From DATFQI01 sp963816955 (GTDB lineage Bacteria; Actinomycetota; Thermoleophilia; Solirubrobacterales; Solirubrobacteraceae), in contig CAWFME010000004.1 of the NCBI GenBank assembly GCA_963816955.1, positions 744,001 through 808,000 on the forward strand: 64,000 nt of DNA, in the 5' to 3' direction. Made by a program: the position numbers and the translations under genes. This document shows positions 33,704-43,728 of this stretch, one piece after another (position 1 is the first letter of the stretch; each line of letters begins with the position of its first letter). The notes under the pieces were generated by a model. That model had not been told where the DNA came from. It saw only the letters and a program-made list of their open reading frames with translations, and ran no database searches.

Positions 33704-34557
33704 TCAGAGTCGGGTGGGGGCTGCTCGCGGTGATCGTGGTGACCGCGGGCTGTGGCAGCGACGGGGACTCGAGCTCGGAGACCTCGGCTCCGGGGGCAAT
33801 CGACCGGCTCGTCTCACGGCTGGAGGCCGAATCGAAACGAGACCGACAGCTGCCGGGAACCGCGAGCACCGCGCTCCTCGTCAGCGACAACCAGCGCGGA
33901 GCTGTGGACGTCGAGGCGACGGCCGCCTACCTCGAGGCCACCATCAAGCACGCCGACAAGGTGTGGACGAGATGGTTCCTCGCCAACGGTCTGCAGGAGC
34001 CGTTCGTCCAGTTCGAGATCGTCCGGCCCGGGCAGACGTTCCAGTCGAAGTGCGACGGCGGGCGGATGATCCCCAGCGACTACCCCAACGCGATCTACTG
34101 CCCGGTGGACGGCGACGCCGAGGACCCCGGGATGATCATCCTCCCGGTGCAGACGATGGCCCGCATGTGGACGGGTGACATCTTCAGCCGACAAGTCGAT
34201 CGGCTGAAGCGCACGGGCGACTTCGCAGCCGGTGTGATCACGGCGCACGAGTTCGGACATCACGTCGCCGACTCGCTCGCCACGCAGGTTGCCCGTGCCC
34301 AGCCGCAGAAGCCGAACTCGGAGCTCATCGCCGACTGCTTCGCCGGGGTGTGGGCTGACAGCGTGCGGCTCGAGAACTACCTCGAGGAGGGCGACATCGA
34401 CGAGGGCCTCGAGGCGCTCGCCGTGATAGGCGACGACACCGGGGACCACGGTACGGGGCAAGAGCGCGACGACGCTTTCAACATCGGACTCAACGGCACC
34501 CAGTCACAGCCCGGTGGCGGAGAGCCGCTTCGGTGCATCGAGGTGTACTGGAACTAG
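33700..34557 (+). CDS. Neutral zinc metallopeptidase (YpfJ/putative_zinc_pept family), lipoprotein
   Basis: 285 residues with a lipobox (LLAVIVVTAGC). The catalytic motif HEFGHHVAD fits HExxH, and the third ligand region NSELIADCFAGVWAD fits the ExxxD gluzincin-like pattern of the YpfJ family (pfam04228). Other conserved segments are DYPNAIYCPVDG and GMIILPVQTM. Predicted extracytoplasmic zinc protease. Coupled by ATGA to the preceding lipoprotein, which may be a substrate or partner. Followed by a strong terminator. Confidence 0.88.
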   Translation: MIRVGWGLLAVIVVTAGCGSDGDSSSETSAPGAIDRLVSRLEAESKRDRQLPGTASTALLVSDNQRGAVDVEATAAYLEATIKHADKVWTRWFLANGLQEPFVQFEIVRPGQTFQSKCDGGRMIPSDYPNAIYCPVDGDAEDPGMIILPVQTMARMWTGDIFSRQVDRLKRTGDFAAGVITAHEFGHHVADSLATQVARAQPQKPNSELIADCFAGVWADSVRLENYLEEGDIDEGLEALAVIGDDTGDHGTGQERDDAFNIGLNGTQSQPGGGEPLRCIEVYWN

Positions 34558-34599
34558 CGCGCGGAGGTGGTTCGCGTCGCGGCCGCCTCGAGCCCTGAT

Positions 34600-34631
34600 G
34601 TCGCCCCGGCCTCGTGGGAGGCCGGGGCGAC
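34600..34631. terminator. Strong bidirectional hairpin terminator
   Basis: GTCGCCCCGGCCTC, loop GTGG, and its perfect 14-bp complement, between the metallopeptidase stop at 34557 and the end of the minus-strand membrane remnant at 34638. Confidence 0.85.
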
Positions 34632-34637
34632 GGTGGG

Positions 34638-34985
34638 TCACGCGGGGCTCGTCGCGAGGGCTTGGCCCGGGGCGGTCCGGGCGCGCCGAGCCGCGAGGCC
34701 GAGCAGGGCGAGGCCCGCGAGGGTCCAGGCGGTCAGGACGGCGATGTGGCTTCCGGCTGCGGCCCCGTCGAAGTAGCCCGTGCAGCGGAGGAGGTTCGCG
34801 CCGGCTCCCGGCGGGAGGAGCTGGCCTAGTAGGCGTCCGGCGGGGCTGGGCAGGAGCTCCGGGGCGGTCGCGGCGGTCGAGAACGGGTGGCCGACGAGGA
34901 TCATCGTCAGCGCTCCGAGTGCGGCTCCGGCCGGGCCGAAGAGGCTCTTGAGGCCCGCGACGGTGGACGCGTGATCGCCTGCGCG
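34638..34985 (-). pseudogene. C-terminal remnant of a membrane permease
   Basis: The readable frame LKSLFGPAGAALGALTMILVGHPFSTAATAPELLPSPAGRLLGQLLPPGAGANLLRCTGYFDGAAAG and a last helix AVLTAWTLAGLALLGLAA match the C-terminal part of ABC-2/YhgE-like integral membrane proteins (conserved LP.P.G..LGQLLPPGAG..LLR). Upstream of about 34985 the frame turns into Arg/Pro low complexity with no start or membrane helices. The N-terminal 250 or so residues are gone, so this is a truncated gene. The remaining stretch to 35043 shows nothing else. Confidence 0.55.
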
Positions 34986-35043
34986 GCCGCCGGCGGGCCG
35001 GCGACGCGGGGCGGGCGCCGGCGATCTTCGCCGCCGGGGCGTA

Positions 35044-35070
35044 GGGCGGCCGGTTCGCGGCCGGCCGCCC
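35044..35070 (-). terminator. Hairpin terminator of methyltransferase gene
   Basis: GGGCGGCCGG, loop TTCGCGG, CCGGCCGCCC: a 10-bp stem located 26 bp beyond the methyltransferase stop in its direction of transcription. Confidence 0.7.
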
Positions 35071-35095
35071 CGCCGTCGCGTCTAGGGCTCCACGA

Positions 35096-35890
35096 TCATC
35101 TGGCACCTCCTTCCGGGCGCAGGACGTGGACGACCTTGGGGTGGCGCGCGGGGTCGGGGACGGCGTCGAGCACGACGCCGGTGCGCTGGCCGACGCGGGC
35201 CAGGACCTGCAGGCCCGCCGCATCGGCGGCCTCCGCGAGCTCGTCGTCGCGCCAATGGCGCTGGACGTGCAGGCTCCGCTCGTGAGCCCAGCATCCGGGC
35301 TCGGTGCCCCTGGCGAAGATCTCGACGGTCGCGCGGGCCAGCCCGGTCGCGTCGTCCAGCCCGTGCCCGCGCCAGGCGAGCAGCCGGTCCTCGTCGCTGA
35401 CGACCTTGTCGCTGGAGAAGGCCGTGTCGTAGGCGAGCCTCGTGTTGACGTCGAAGATCAGCAGGCCGCCGTCCGCGAGCACGGAGCGGACCGAGCGCAG
35501 CGCGGCCGTCAGCTCCCGCTCGTCGAGCAGGTAGTTGACGGCGTCGTCCAGGCACAGGACGAGGTCGAAGGGCCCGAGCTCCGGCAGCTCGCGCATGTCG
35601 GCGACCCGGAGGTCGATGTCGGGGTGGCGCTCGGAGGCGACCGCGAGCATGGCTCCAGACAGGTCACAGCCCGCGACGTCGTAGCCCAGCTCGAGCAGCG
35701 GACGGAGGGCGCGGCCGGTCCCGCAGGCCAGGTCCAGGACGCGGGCGCCGGCGAGCCCATGCTCGTTCGCCAGGCGGTCGAGGGCCCCGACCCAGCGGCG
35801 GTGGTCGTAGCTCGCGGTGAGGAGGTCGTAGTGGGCTCCGAGCCGTTCATATGCCGCATGTGCCGGGGTAGGTGCGCTAAGGATGGTCAT
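35096..35890 (-). CDS. Class I SAM-dependent methyltransferase
   Basis: 264 residues. AdoMet motif I ARVLDLACGTGRALRPLLELGYDVAGCDLS, motif II region ELGPFDLVLCLDDAVNYLLD, motif III LADGGLLIFDVNT. This is the Methyltransf_11/25 pattern with an N-terminal YERLGAHYDLLTASYDHRRWV helix, as in small-molecule methyltransferases. Substrate not predictable. ATG at 35890, divergent from the sigma gene at 35923 with only 32 bp between. Its TGA overlaps a tiny ATG (see findings). Confidence 0.85.
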   Translation of the reverse strand: MTILSAPTPAHAAYERLGAHYDLLTASYDHRRWVGALDRLANEHGLAGARVLDLACGTGRALRPLLELGYDVAGCDLSGAMLAVASERHPDIDLRVADMRELPELGPFDLVLCLDDAVNYLLDERELTAALRSVRSVLADGGLLIFDVNTRLAYDTAFSSDKVVSDEDRLLAWRGHGLDDATGLARATVEIFARGTEPGCWAHERSLHVQRHWRDDELAEAADAAGLQVLARVGQRTGVVLDAVPDPARHPKVVHVLRPEGGAR

Positions 35891-35922
35891 ATCGCTGTAG
35901 ACCCACTCAGCACACCCTTCGG

Positions 35923-36438
35923 TTGCAGCACCCACGCTCGCCGCTCCGCAGCCGTGATCCCGGCGGCTGGGCGTGGGAAGAGATCCACGAGCTCGCGCTG
36001 CGCGTCGCCCTGTCGCGGCTGCGCGACCGGGGCGCCGCGGAGGAGGTCGCGCAGGAGGCGGCGCTGCGGCTGTGGCGCTTCCGCGACGGCCTGGAGCGCG
36101 CCAAGAGCCCCGAGGCGTGGGTCGTCCGCGTGTCCGCCAACGAGGCCCTTCGGCTGCGCGAGCGCCGCGGCCGGCTGGGCGCACGCGAGGTGCCCGAGGA
36201 CGTCGACCGCGGCCGCCCTGCCGACGATCGGGAGGTCACCGAGATGATCCAGCTCCGCGTCGCCGTGATGGCCGAGCTGAACCGCTTGTCGGCGCAGGAC
36301 CGTAAGATCCTTGCGCTGCACTACTTCGGCGACGTCCCGCTCCCGATCATCGCGCAGCGGATGGGTCTGCCGTTGGGAACCGTCAAAGCCCGCCTCTCCC
36401 GCGCCCGCAGGCGCCTTGCCCACGACCTGACCGCTTGA
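35923..36438 (+). CDS. Sigma-70 family (ECF-like) RNA polymerase sigma factor
   Basis: 171 residues. Region 2: EEIHELALRVALSRLRDRGAAEEVAQEAALRLWRFRDGLERAKSPEAWVVRVSANEALRLRERR. Region 4: LNRLSAQDRKILALHYFGDVPLPIIAQRMGLPLGTVKARLSRARRRLAHDL. The only in-frame start near the fold is TTG at 35923, with no clear ribosome site, so the start is uncertain. The stop overlaps the TTG of the next regulator (TTGA), suggesting coupling. Confidence 0.8.
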   Translation: MQHPRSPLRSRDPGGWAWEEIHELALRVALSRLRDRGAAEEVAQEAALRLWRFRDGLERAKSPEAWVVRVSANEALRLRERRGRLGAREVPEDVDRGRPADDREVTEMIQLRVAVMAELNRLSAQDRKILALHYFGDVPLPIIAQRMGLPLGTVKARLSRARRRLAHDLTA

Positions 36439-37064
36439 GACCGATCACCGACCTCGACGACCCCCGCATCGTCCGGGCGCTCTCGCACCCGCTGCGCGTG
36501 CGGATCATGGGCGTGCTCGAGCAGCGCACGGCCTCGCCCAAGGAGCTGGCCGAGACGCTGGGCGTGAAGCTCGAGAACCTCGCCTACCACGTGCGCACGC
36601 TGCGCGACTTCGGCCTGATCGAGCTCGAGCGCAGCGAGCAGGTGCGCGGGGCCGTGGCGCACCACTACAAGGCGCGGGCCCGCCCGCGGGTCACCGCCCG
36701 CGCCTGGGAGCAGCTCCCGGAGATCTCCAAGCGGGCGATGATCGGCGCGGCGCTCGAGCAGATCGGGAGCCTCGTCACCTCCGCGGCGGTACAGGGGGGC
36801 TTCGGGCGGCCCGAGTCGCACGTCTCGCGCCGGCCGCTGCTGCTCGACGAGGAGGGCTTCGCCGAGGCGTCCCGGATCGTCAGCGAGACCCTCGACGCGC
36901 TATCGGAGGTCGAGCGGCGCTCGAAGAAGCGCATCGGGAAGGGCGCCACCGAGGTCCACACGACGGCGGTCGCCCTGCTGTTCGACACGCCGCAGGTGCA
37001 AGCGCAGCCCCGAGAGAACCACGCGCGCGACAGGGATCGCGACGCGGCCCTCCCCGAGGCCTGA
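36435..37064 (+). CDS. ArsR-like winged-helix transcriptional regulator (HTH_20 type)
   Basis: 209 residues. Residues about 8-90 are the winged helix: DDPRIVRALSHPLRVRIMGVLEQRTASPKELAETLGVKLENLAYHVRTLRDFGLIELERSEQVRGAVAHHYKAR. The C-terminal half is a helical domain of unknown ligand (ALEQIGSLVTSAAVQGGFGRP, ETLDALSEVERRSKKRI). TTG start overlapping the sigma stop. The pairing of a sigma factor with a one-component repressor is uncommon and could form a small switch. Confidence 0.8.
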   Translation: MRPITDLDDPRIVRALSHPLRVRIMGVLEQRTASPKELAETLGVKLENLAYHVRTLRDFGLIELERSEQVRGAVAHHYKARARPRVTARAWEQLPEISKRAMIGAALEQIGSLVTSAAVQGGFGRPESHVSRRPLLLDEEGFAEASRIVSETLDALSEVERRSKKRIGKGATEVHTTAVALLFDTPQVQAQPRENHARDRDRDAALPEA

Positions 37065-37071
37065 CTCGGTA

Positions 37072-37094
37072 GATATATGCTCGGGGCATGTATC
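37072..37094. promoter_or_regulatory. Inverted repeat over MarR start codon, candidate autoregulatory operator
   Basis: GATATATGC, spacer TCGGG, GCATGTATC: arms match at 8 of 9 positions. It is AT-rich within a GC-rich background and spans the ATG at 37088, the usual position for MarR autorepression. Confidence 0.5.
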
Positions 37095-37636
37095 GCCCCG
37101 AGCTGCATGCCGCGAACGTGCTCAACGCCGCGGTGGCGGCGCTCGCCCCCGAGCTCGAGGCGGTGACGGCAGCCTCGGCGGCCGGGCCCGGAGGCCGCGG
37201 CGCGGCACTGACCGCGCTGGCGGCGTTCGCCTCCGGCAGCCCGATCGACCGGCTCGCGTGGAGCCTCCGGCTCAGCCACTCGCGGATGGTGCGCGTCGTC
37301 GACAGCCTCGAGGAGGAGGGGCTCGTCACCCGCGCGCGCGCGACGGCCGACCGGCGAGCGGTCCTCGTGAGCCTCACGGCGGCCGGGCGGCGGGTCGCGC
37401 GGGAGATCACCGACGCGCGACTCGCCCTGCTCCAGGAGGACGTCGCGGAGCTCGACGAGGGCGACCGCGAGGCGCTCGCCCGCATCTGCGCGACCATCCT
37501 CGACCGCCGGATCCGGACCGCGCGGGCCGCCGAGCGGACGTGCCGCTTCTGCGACCCGGACGCGTGCGGCCATCACGACGGGCACTGCCCCGTCACGCGG
37601 GCCGCCGACCGGCACCGCGCGCGCGGAGCCGCATGA
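37088..37636 (+). CDS. MarR-family regulator with C-terminal Cys/His cluster
   Basis: 182 residues. MarR winged helix: LSHSRMVRVVDSLEEEGLVTRARATADRRAVLVSLTAAGRRVAREITDARLALLQEDVAELDEGDREALARICATIL. A C-terminal extension CRFCDPDACGHHDGHCPVT has four Cys and two His, probably a metal or redox centre. An inverted repeat covers the start codon. Its stop overlaps the ATG of the LivM permease, so it likely controls that transporter. Confidence 0.88.
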   Translation: MYRPELHAANVLNAAVAALAPELEAVTAASAAGPGGRGAALTALAAFASGSPIDRLAWSLRLSHSRMVRVVDSLEEEGLVTRARATADRRAVLVSLTAAGRRVAREITDARLALLQEDVAELDEGDREALARICATILDRRIRTARAAERTCRFCDPDACGHHDGHCPVTRAADRHRARGAA

Positions 37637-38700
37637 CGGCGCTCACGGCCGCGGCGGCGCCGGCGCGCGAGCGCGGCCGGCCGCGCGGGCTGATCACGGG
37701 CGCGTTGCTCGCGCTGGCGGCGCTCGCCCCGCTCGCCCTGAGCCCGGGCGGGGAAGTGCTGAACCACATGGTGCTGGCCGCGGCCTACGTGGTGATGGCG
37801 CTCGGGCTCAACGTGATCGTCGGCTTCGCCGGCCTGCTCGACCTCGGCTATGTGGCCTTCTTCGCGATCGGCGCATACACCGCGGCCTACCTCGCCTCGG
37901 GCTTCCGGGACGTCCACCTCGACTTCCTGCTCGTGCTTGTTGCGGCGGCCGCGGCGGCGACGCTCGCCGGCACGTTGATCGGGGTGCCGACGCTGCGCCT
38001 GCGCGGCGACTACATCGCGATCGTCACGCTCGCGTTCGGGGAGATCATCGGCCAGGTCGCCGCGAACGGGCGCGACATCGCGCTGTTCGGCGGCACGCTG
38101 ACCTCGGGCCCGATCGGCATCGGCCCGATCGACCGGATCGACCTGCCCGGGCTGGCGCCGTTCACCGCGCTCGACCTGCGGCCCTGGTACTGGTTCGCGC
38201 TGGCGCTCGTCGCGGCCGTGCTGCTCGTCAACGTCCACCTGCGCGACTCGCGGATCGGCCGCGCCTGGGTCGCCGTGCGCGACGACGAGGGCGCCGCCGC
38301 CATGGCCGGCGTGCCGGTCGCCCGCACGAAGCTGCTCGCCTACGGCACGGGCGCCGCGCTCGGCGGCGTCGCGGGCGCGTTCCTGGCCTCGTTCCTGACG
38401 GTCGTGAACGCCACGCAGTTCGAGTTCTCCTTCTCGATCTTCATCTTCTCGATGGTCGTGCTCGGTGGCCTCGGCTCCGTCCGCGGCGTCGTGCTCGGGG
38501 CGGTCCTGCTGTCGGCGCTCAACAACTACCTGCTGCCGGACGTCCTCTACGGGCTGCCCGGCGCGGTCGGCCTGGACTTCGACCTCTCGGCGATCTCGTC
38601 GGGCATCTACGGCGCGATCATCGTGCTCGTGATGCTGCTGCGGCCCGGGGGCCTGCTGCCGGCCGCAGCGCCAGGTCACCGCGGTGACCGTGGGGCATGA
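37633..38700 (+). CDS. Branched-chain amino acid ABC transporter permease (LivM family), orphan
   Basis: 355 residues and about ten membrane helices. LivM hallmarks are present: YVVMALGLNVIVGFAGLLDLGYVAFFAIGAYTAAYL, TLRLRGDYIAIVTLAFGEI, RIGRAWVAVRDDEGAAAMAGVPVARTKLLAYGTGAALGGVAGAFLASF and FSIFIFSMVVLGGLGSVRGVVLGA. The EAA-like loop (AWVAVRDDEGAAAMAG) binds the ATPase. No LivH, LivK, LivG or LivF is nearby; it must pair with subunits encoded elsewhere. ATGA overlap with the MarR gene indicates co-regulation. Confidence 0.9.
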   Translation: MTALTAAAAPARERGRPRGLITGALLALAALAPLALSPGGEVLNHMVLAAAYVVMALGLNVIVGFAGLLDLGYVAFFAIGAYTAAYLASGFRDVHLDFLLVLVAAAAAATLAGTLIGVPTLRLRGDYIAIVTLAFGEIIGQVAANGRDIALFGGTLTSGPIGIGPIDRIDLPGLAPFTALDLRPWYWFALALVAAVLLVNVHLRDSRIGRAWVAVRDDEGAAAMAGVPVARTKLLAYGTGAALGGVAGAFLASFLTVVNATQFEFSFSIFIFSMVVLGGLGSVRGVVLGAVLLSALNNYLLPDVLYGLPGAVGLDFDLSAISSGIYGAIIVLVMLLRPGGLLPAAAPGHRGDRGA

Positions 38701-38732
38701 ACATGCCATGTCGGGGTAATCGCGCCCGAACG

Positions 38733-39089
38733 ATGCTCCGCAGTTCCGCAGACCAGGTCGCCTCAGACCTCCGCTTCGACGTGATCGGCGGCGTCGTGCT
38801 GATCGACGCCTCGGGGGCGCTGGAGGGCGCGATGTCCGAGCGCCTGAGCGATCACCTCGAGCAGATCCGCGGCAGCGAGCGGCCCGTGGTGCTGGACCTC
38901 ACGCGCGTCACCAGGGTCGGCGACGACGCGCTGGCCGTCCTGCGCGCCGCGTGGCGCAGCGCGGGCGACGGCCTGCGGGTCGTCGCCTCGCCGGGGAGCG
39001 CCCCCGCCCGCGCGCTGAAGGGGGCGCGCCTGCGCCGCTTCGCCGTCCACGCGACGCTCAGCGGCGCGCTCGCGGACGCCTCCGCCTAG
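38733..39089 (+). CDS. STAS-domain protein (anti-sigma antagonist-like)
   Basis: 118 residues: FDVIGGVVLIDASGALEGAMSERLSDHLEQIRGSERPVVLDLTRVTRVGDDALAVLRAAWRSAGDGLRVVASPGSAPARALKGARLRRFAVHATLSGAL. The STAS fold is clear, but the phosphorylation-site Ser of RsbV (DSSGL) is replaced by VGDDAL, so it is probably not switched by a serine kinase. ATG 38733 is chosen by the fold boundary; ATG 38697, overlapping the livM stop, is also in frame. Confidence 0.8.
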   Translation: MLRSSADQVASDLRFDVIGGVVLIDASGALEGAMSERLSDHLEQIRGSERPVVLDLTRVTRVGDDALAVLRAAWRSAGDGLRVVASPGSAPARALKGARLRRFAVHATLSGALADASA

Positions 39090-39928
39090 GCGGCGACGAT
39101 CGCGACCGCCGTGCGCCACGGGTCGCGGACCAGGAAGCCGCCCTCGAAGGGCTCGGCCTCATAGCCGGCCGCCTCGACCCGGCCGCGCACGGCGGCCACG
39201 TCGTCGGCGGTGGGCAGCGTGATCGTCCAGTGGCGCAGCCCGGCGGTGTGCTCCGGCGGCGGGCCGGCGCCGCGCCCGTTCCAGATGTTGAAGCCGAGGT
39301 GGTGGTGGTAGCCGCCGGCAGAGACGAAGGCGGCGGAGCCGAGGTTGGCCTGGACCTCGAAGCCGAGCACGTCGCGGTAGAAGGCCAGCCCCTCGTCGAC
39401 GTCGCCGACGTGCAGGTGCAGGTGGCCCATGCGCAGGCCCTCGCCGACCTGCGGCCGGGGCGACTCGCCCTCGATCGTCGAGAGCAGGTCCTCGACGTCC
39501 AGCTGCGCGGGACCGCCGGCGTAGCCGAGGTCCTCCGGCCACGCCTCGCGGGGCCGGTCGGCGGCGAGCTCGAGGCCGTTGCCGTCCGCGTCGGGCAGGT
39601 AGATCGCCTCGTGGGTGCGGTGGTCCGAGGCGCCCTGGACCGGCGTGCGCGACTCCGCGATGCGCACGGCCGCGCGGGCGAGCTCCTCGCGCGAGGGGTA
39701 CAGGAGCGCGTAGTGGTAGAGGCCGGCGTGGCGCCCGGCCGGCTGCGCCTCGGGATCCTCGCGCAGGACGACGGTCACCTCGGACCCGTCGCCCAGTTGC
39801 GCGACCCCGTCGCCGCGGTCGTGGACGAGCAGCCCGAGCGCCCGCTGGTACCAGTCGACGGCGCGGTCGAGATCGCGCACCGTCAGCTCGACGGCGCCGA
39901 GGCGGAGGGCGGCGGGCAGTGGCGTCAT
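39086..39928 (-). CDS. VOC-family extradiol dioxygenase-like protein (CatE/YfiE type)
   Basis: 280 residues, two glyoxalase/VOC modules. Module 1 has LGAVELTVRDLDRAVDWYQRALGL, GLYHYALLYPSREELARA and LPDADGNGLELAAD. Module 2 has MGHLHLHVGDVDEGLAFYRDVLGFEVQ and the conserved YHHHLGFNIWNGRG, then RHWTITLP. The His/His/Glu positions of type I extradiol dioxygenases are recognisable, as in Bacillus CatE (catechol 2,3-dioxygenase). Convergent with the STAS gene, overlapping by 4 bp, and divergent from nadE. Confidence 0.85.
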   Translation of the reverse strand: MTPLPAALRLGAVELTVRDLDRAVDWYQRALGLLVHDRGDGVAQLGDGSEVTVVLREDPEAQPAGRHAGLYHYALLYPSREELARAAVRIAESRTPVQGASDHRTHEAIYLPDADGNGLELAADRPREAWPEDLGYAGGPAQLDVEDLLSTIEGESPRPQVGEGLRMGHLHLHVGDVDEGLAFYRDVLGFEVQANLGSAAFVSAGGYHHHLGFNIWNGRGAGPPPEHTAGLRHWTITLPTADDVAAVRGRVEAAGYEAEPFEGGFLVRDPWRTAVAIVAA

Positions 39929-39964
39929 GCCGCACAGGATGGCGTGTCGGGTAAGACTGCGCGG

Positions 39965-42001
<2,037 letters not shown>

Positions 42002-42084
42002 GCGTGCCATCCTTCTGAGAACGGGGTAGCGGAACCTCGTGCAGGGCGCCTCGGGAGGGCGCTGAGCGACAGGGGAGGGTTGTC

Positions 42085-43719
42085 ATGACCCACAGAAGCA
42101 GGTACCGGGCTGCGGCCATCGCCGCGCTCGCCGCGTTCGCCGCCTTGCCGGCGGCGGCATACGCACATCCCGCTGACTGCGGGAAGGACCTCACGAGGGC
42201 GCCGAGCGGGGAGCGCTGGGTCGATTGGGGCGGTGGCAGCGACGGCTGCGTGACCACGGCCTCCGAGCAGGCGGCCGGGCCCGATCGCAGCGCGGCGAGC
42301 GCGTCGTCCGCGGAGGGCCGCCCGACCGGCTCGTTCCGCCAGCTCGGCCACGAGCCGCTGCGCAACCGCGGCATGAACGCGGCGATCGCGGTCCACAACG
42401 ACTACGCGTACGTCGGCAGCCGCACCGACGGCGGCCATGCCGGCCAGCCGCAGGGCGGGCTGATGGTGGTCGACGTCTCGCAGCCGTCGCGGCCGCGCCT
42501 GGCGGCCGGGCCGCTCGATCCGCGGCCGGGCGAGTCGACCCGCGAGCTGCGCACCTGGCGCTCCCAGGGCGTGCTGGTCATCCTCAACACCAACTGCGGT
42601 GTCGGGCCGTTGCTGCACCAGTGCACCGCGCCGTCCCAGAGCAGCCTGCGCTTCTACGACATCCGCGGCGACAACGCCACCAAGCCGAAGCTGCTGTACG
42701 ACTTCAAGGTCGACACGCACGAGTTCTTCCTCTGGGAGGACCCGAAGAACCCGTCGCGGGCGCTGATCTTCGCCGGCAACGCGACCTCGACCTGCTCGAC
42801 GCGCGGCGGAGCGCCGAGCTGCCCGTTCTCGGTGTGGGACATCTCGAAGGTGCGCCGGGGGCGGGCGCCCGAGACGCTCTACAGCGGCCCGTACCCGTAC
42901 ACGCGCTACCCGGCGGCGCCCGAGCCCGTGCAGAAGCCGACGGGCGGCCTGCACTCGCTGACGGTCTCCAACGACGGCAGCGAGGCCTTCTTCGCGCTGC
43001 TGACCGGCGGCTTCGCGGTCGCCGACGTGTCCGACTTCGCCGCCCGCAAGCCGTTCCCGCAGCCGCGGCCGATCACGCGCAACGAGTCGCGGCCGACGTG
43101 GCCGGGGCCTGGCGCGCACAGCGCCGTGAAGCTGTGGGGCCAGGACTGGGCCTACGTCTCCGACGAGGTCTACGGGGCGGCCACGGGGGCCGACCACGGC
43201 TGCCCGTGGGGCTGGGCGCGGATGGTGGACATCTCCGATCCCGCGGCGCCGACGGTGAAGGCCGAGTACCGCGAGCCGGAGAACGACCCGTCGACCTGCG
43301 ACGAGTGGAACCCGCCGCGCACGTCCTACTCCGCGCACAACCCGACGCTGACGCCGCACATCGCGTTCAGCACCTGGCACTCGAGCGGGCTGGAGGCGAT
43401 CAGCGTCGAGGACCCGGCGCGGCCGTACCAGCTCGCGCAGTTCACGCCGAAGCCGCTGAAGTCGGTGCTGATCGAGGACCCGCGGCTCTCGTCGGACCCC
43501 GACACGGGCCGCAACGAGAAGGTCGTGATGTGGAGCTACGCGGTCGTGCAGGACGGCCTGATCTACGTCGTCGACCTGCGCAACGGCCTCTATGTCCTGT
43601 CCTACGGCGGGCCGTACGCGAGCGAGGTGGAGCGGATCCGCTTCCTCGACGGCAACTCCAACCAGGGCGACGCGCTCTGCTACGACCCGGTCGGGAAGGC
43701 CGGTCAGGACTGCGGCTGA
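42085..43719 (+). CDS. Secreted LVIVD-repeat beta-propeller protein
   Basis: 544 residues with a signal peptide (AAAIAALAAFAALPAAAYA). The mature region has LVIVD-type repeats: AIAVHNDYAYVGSRTD, GLMVVDVSQPSRPRLAAGPLD, LRFYDIRGDNATKPKLLYDFKVDTHEFFLWED, ISVEDPARPYQLAQFTPK and GLIYVVDLRNGLYVLSYGG. Such proteins are extracellular or cell-wall associated propellers of unknown binding partner. A good ribosome site (GGGGAGGG) precedes the ATG. Six or more Cys suggest disulfides. Convergent with the CYTH gene. Confidence 0.8.
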   Translation: MTHRSRYRAAAIAALAAFAALPAAAYAHPADCGKDLTRAPSGERWVDWGGGSDGCVTTASEQAAGPDRSAASASSAEGRPTGSFRQLGHEPLRNRGMNAAIAVHNDYAYVGSRTDGGHAGQPQGGLMVVDVSQPSRPRLAAGPLDPRPGESTRELRTWRSQGVLVILNTNCGVGPLLHQCTAPSQSSLRFYDIRGDNATKPKLLYDFKVDTHEFFLWEDPKNPSRALIFAGNATSTCSTRGGAPSCPFSVWDISKVRRGRAPETLYSGPYPYTRYPAAPEPVQKPTGGLHSLTVSNDGSEAFFALLTGGFAVADVSDFAARKPFPQPRPITRNESRPTWPGPGAHSAVKLWGQDWAYVSDEVYGAATGADHGCPWGWARMVDISDPAAPTVKAEYREPENDPSTCDEWNPPRTSYSAHNPTLTPHIAFSTWHSSGLEAISVEDPARPYQLAQFTPKPLKSVLIEDPRLSSDPDTGRNEKVVMWSYAVVQDGLIYVVDLRNGLYVLSYGGPYASEVERIRFLDGNSNQGDALCYDPVGKAGQDCG

Positions 43720-43728
43720 GCGCGTAGG

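Noticed and set aside
36435..36438. TTGA overlaps at 36435 and 45757 as evidence of a special start mechanism
   Set aside because: TTG starts overlapping the previous stop are common in high-GC actinobacteria and need no special explanation.
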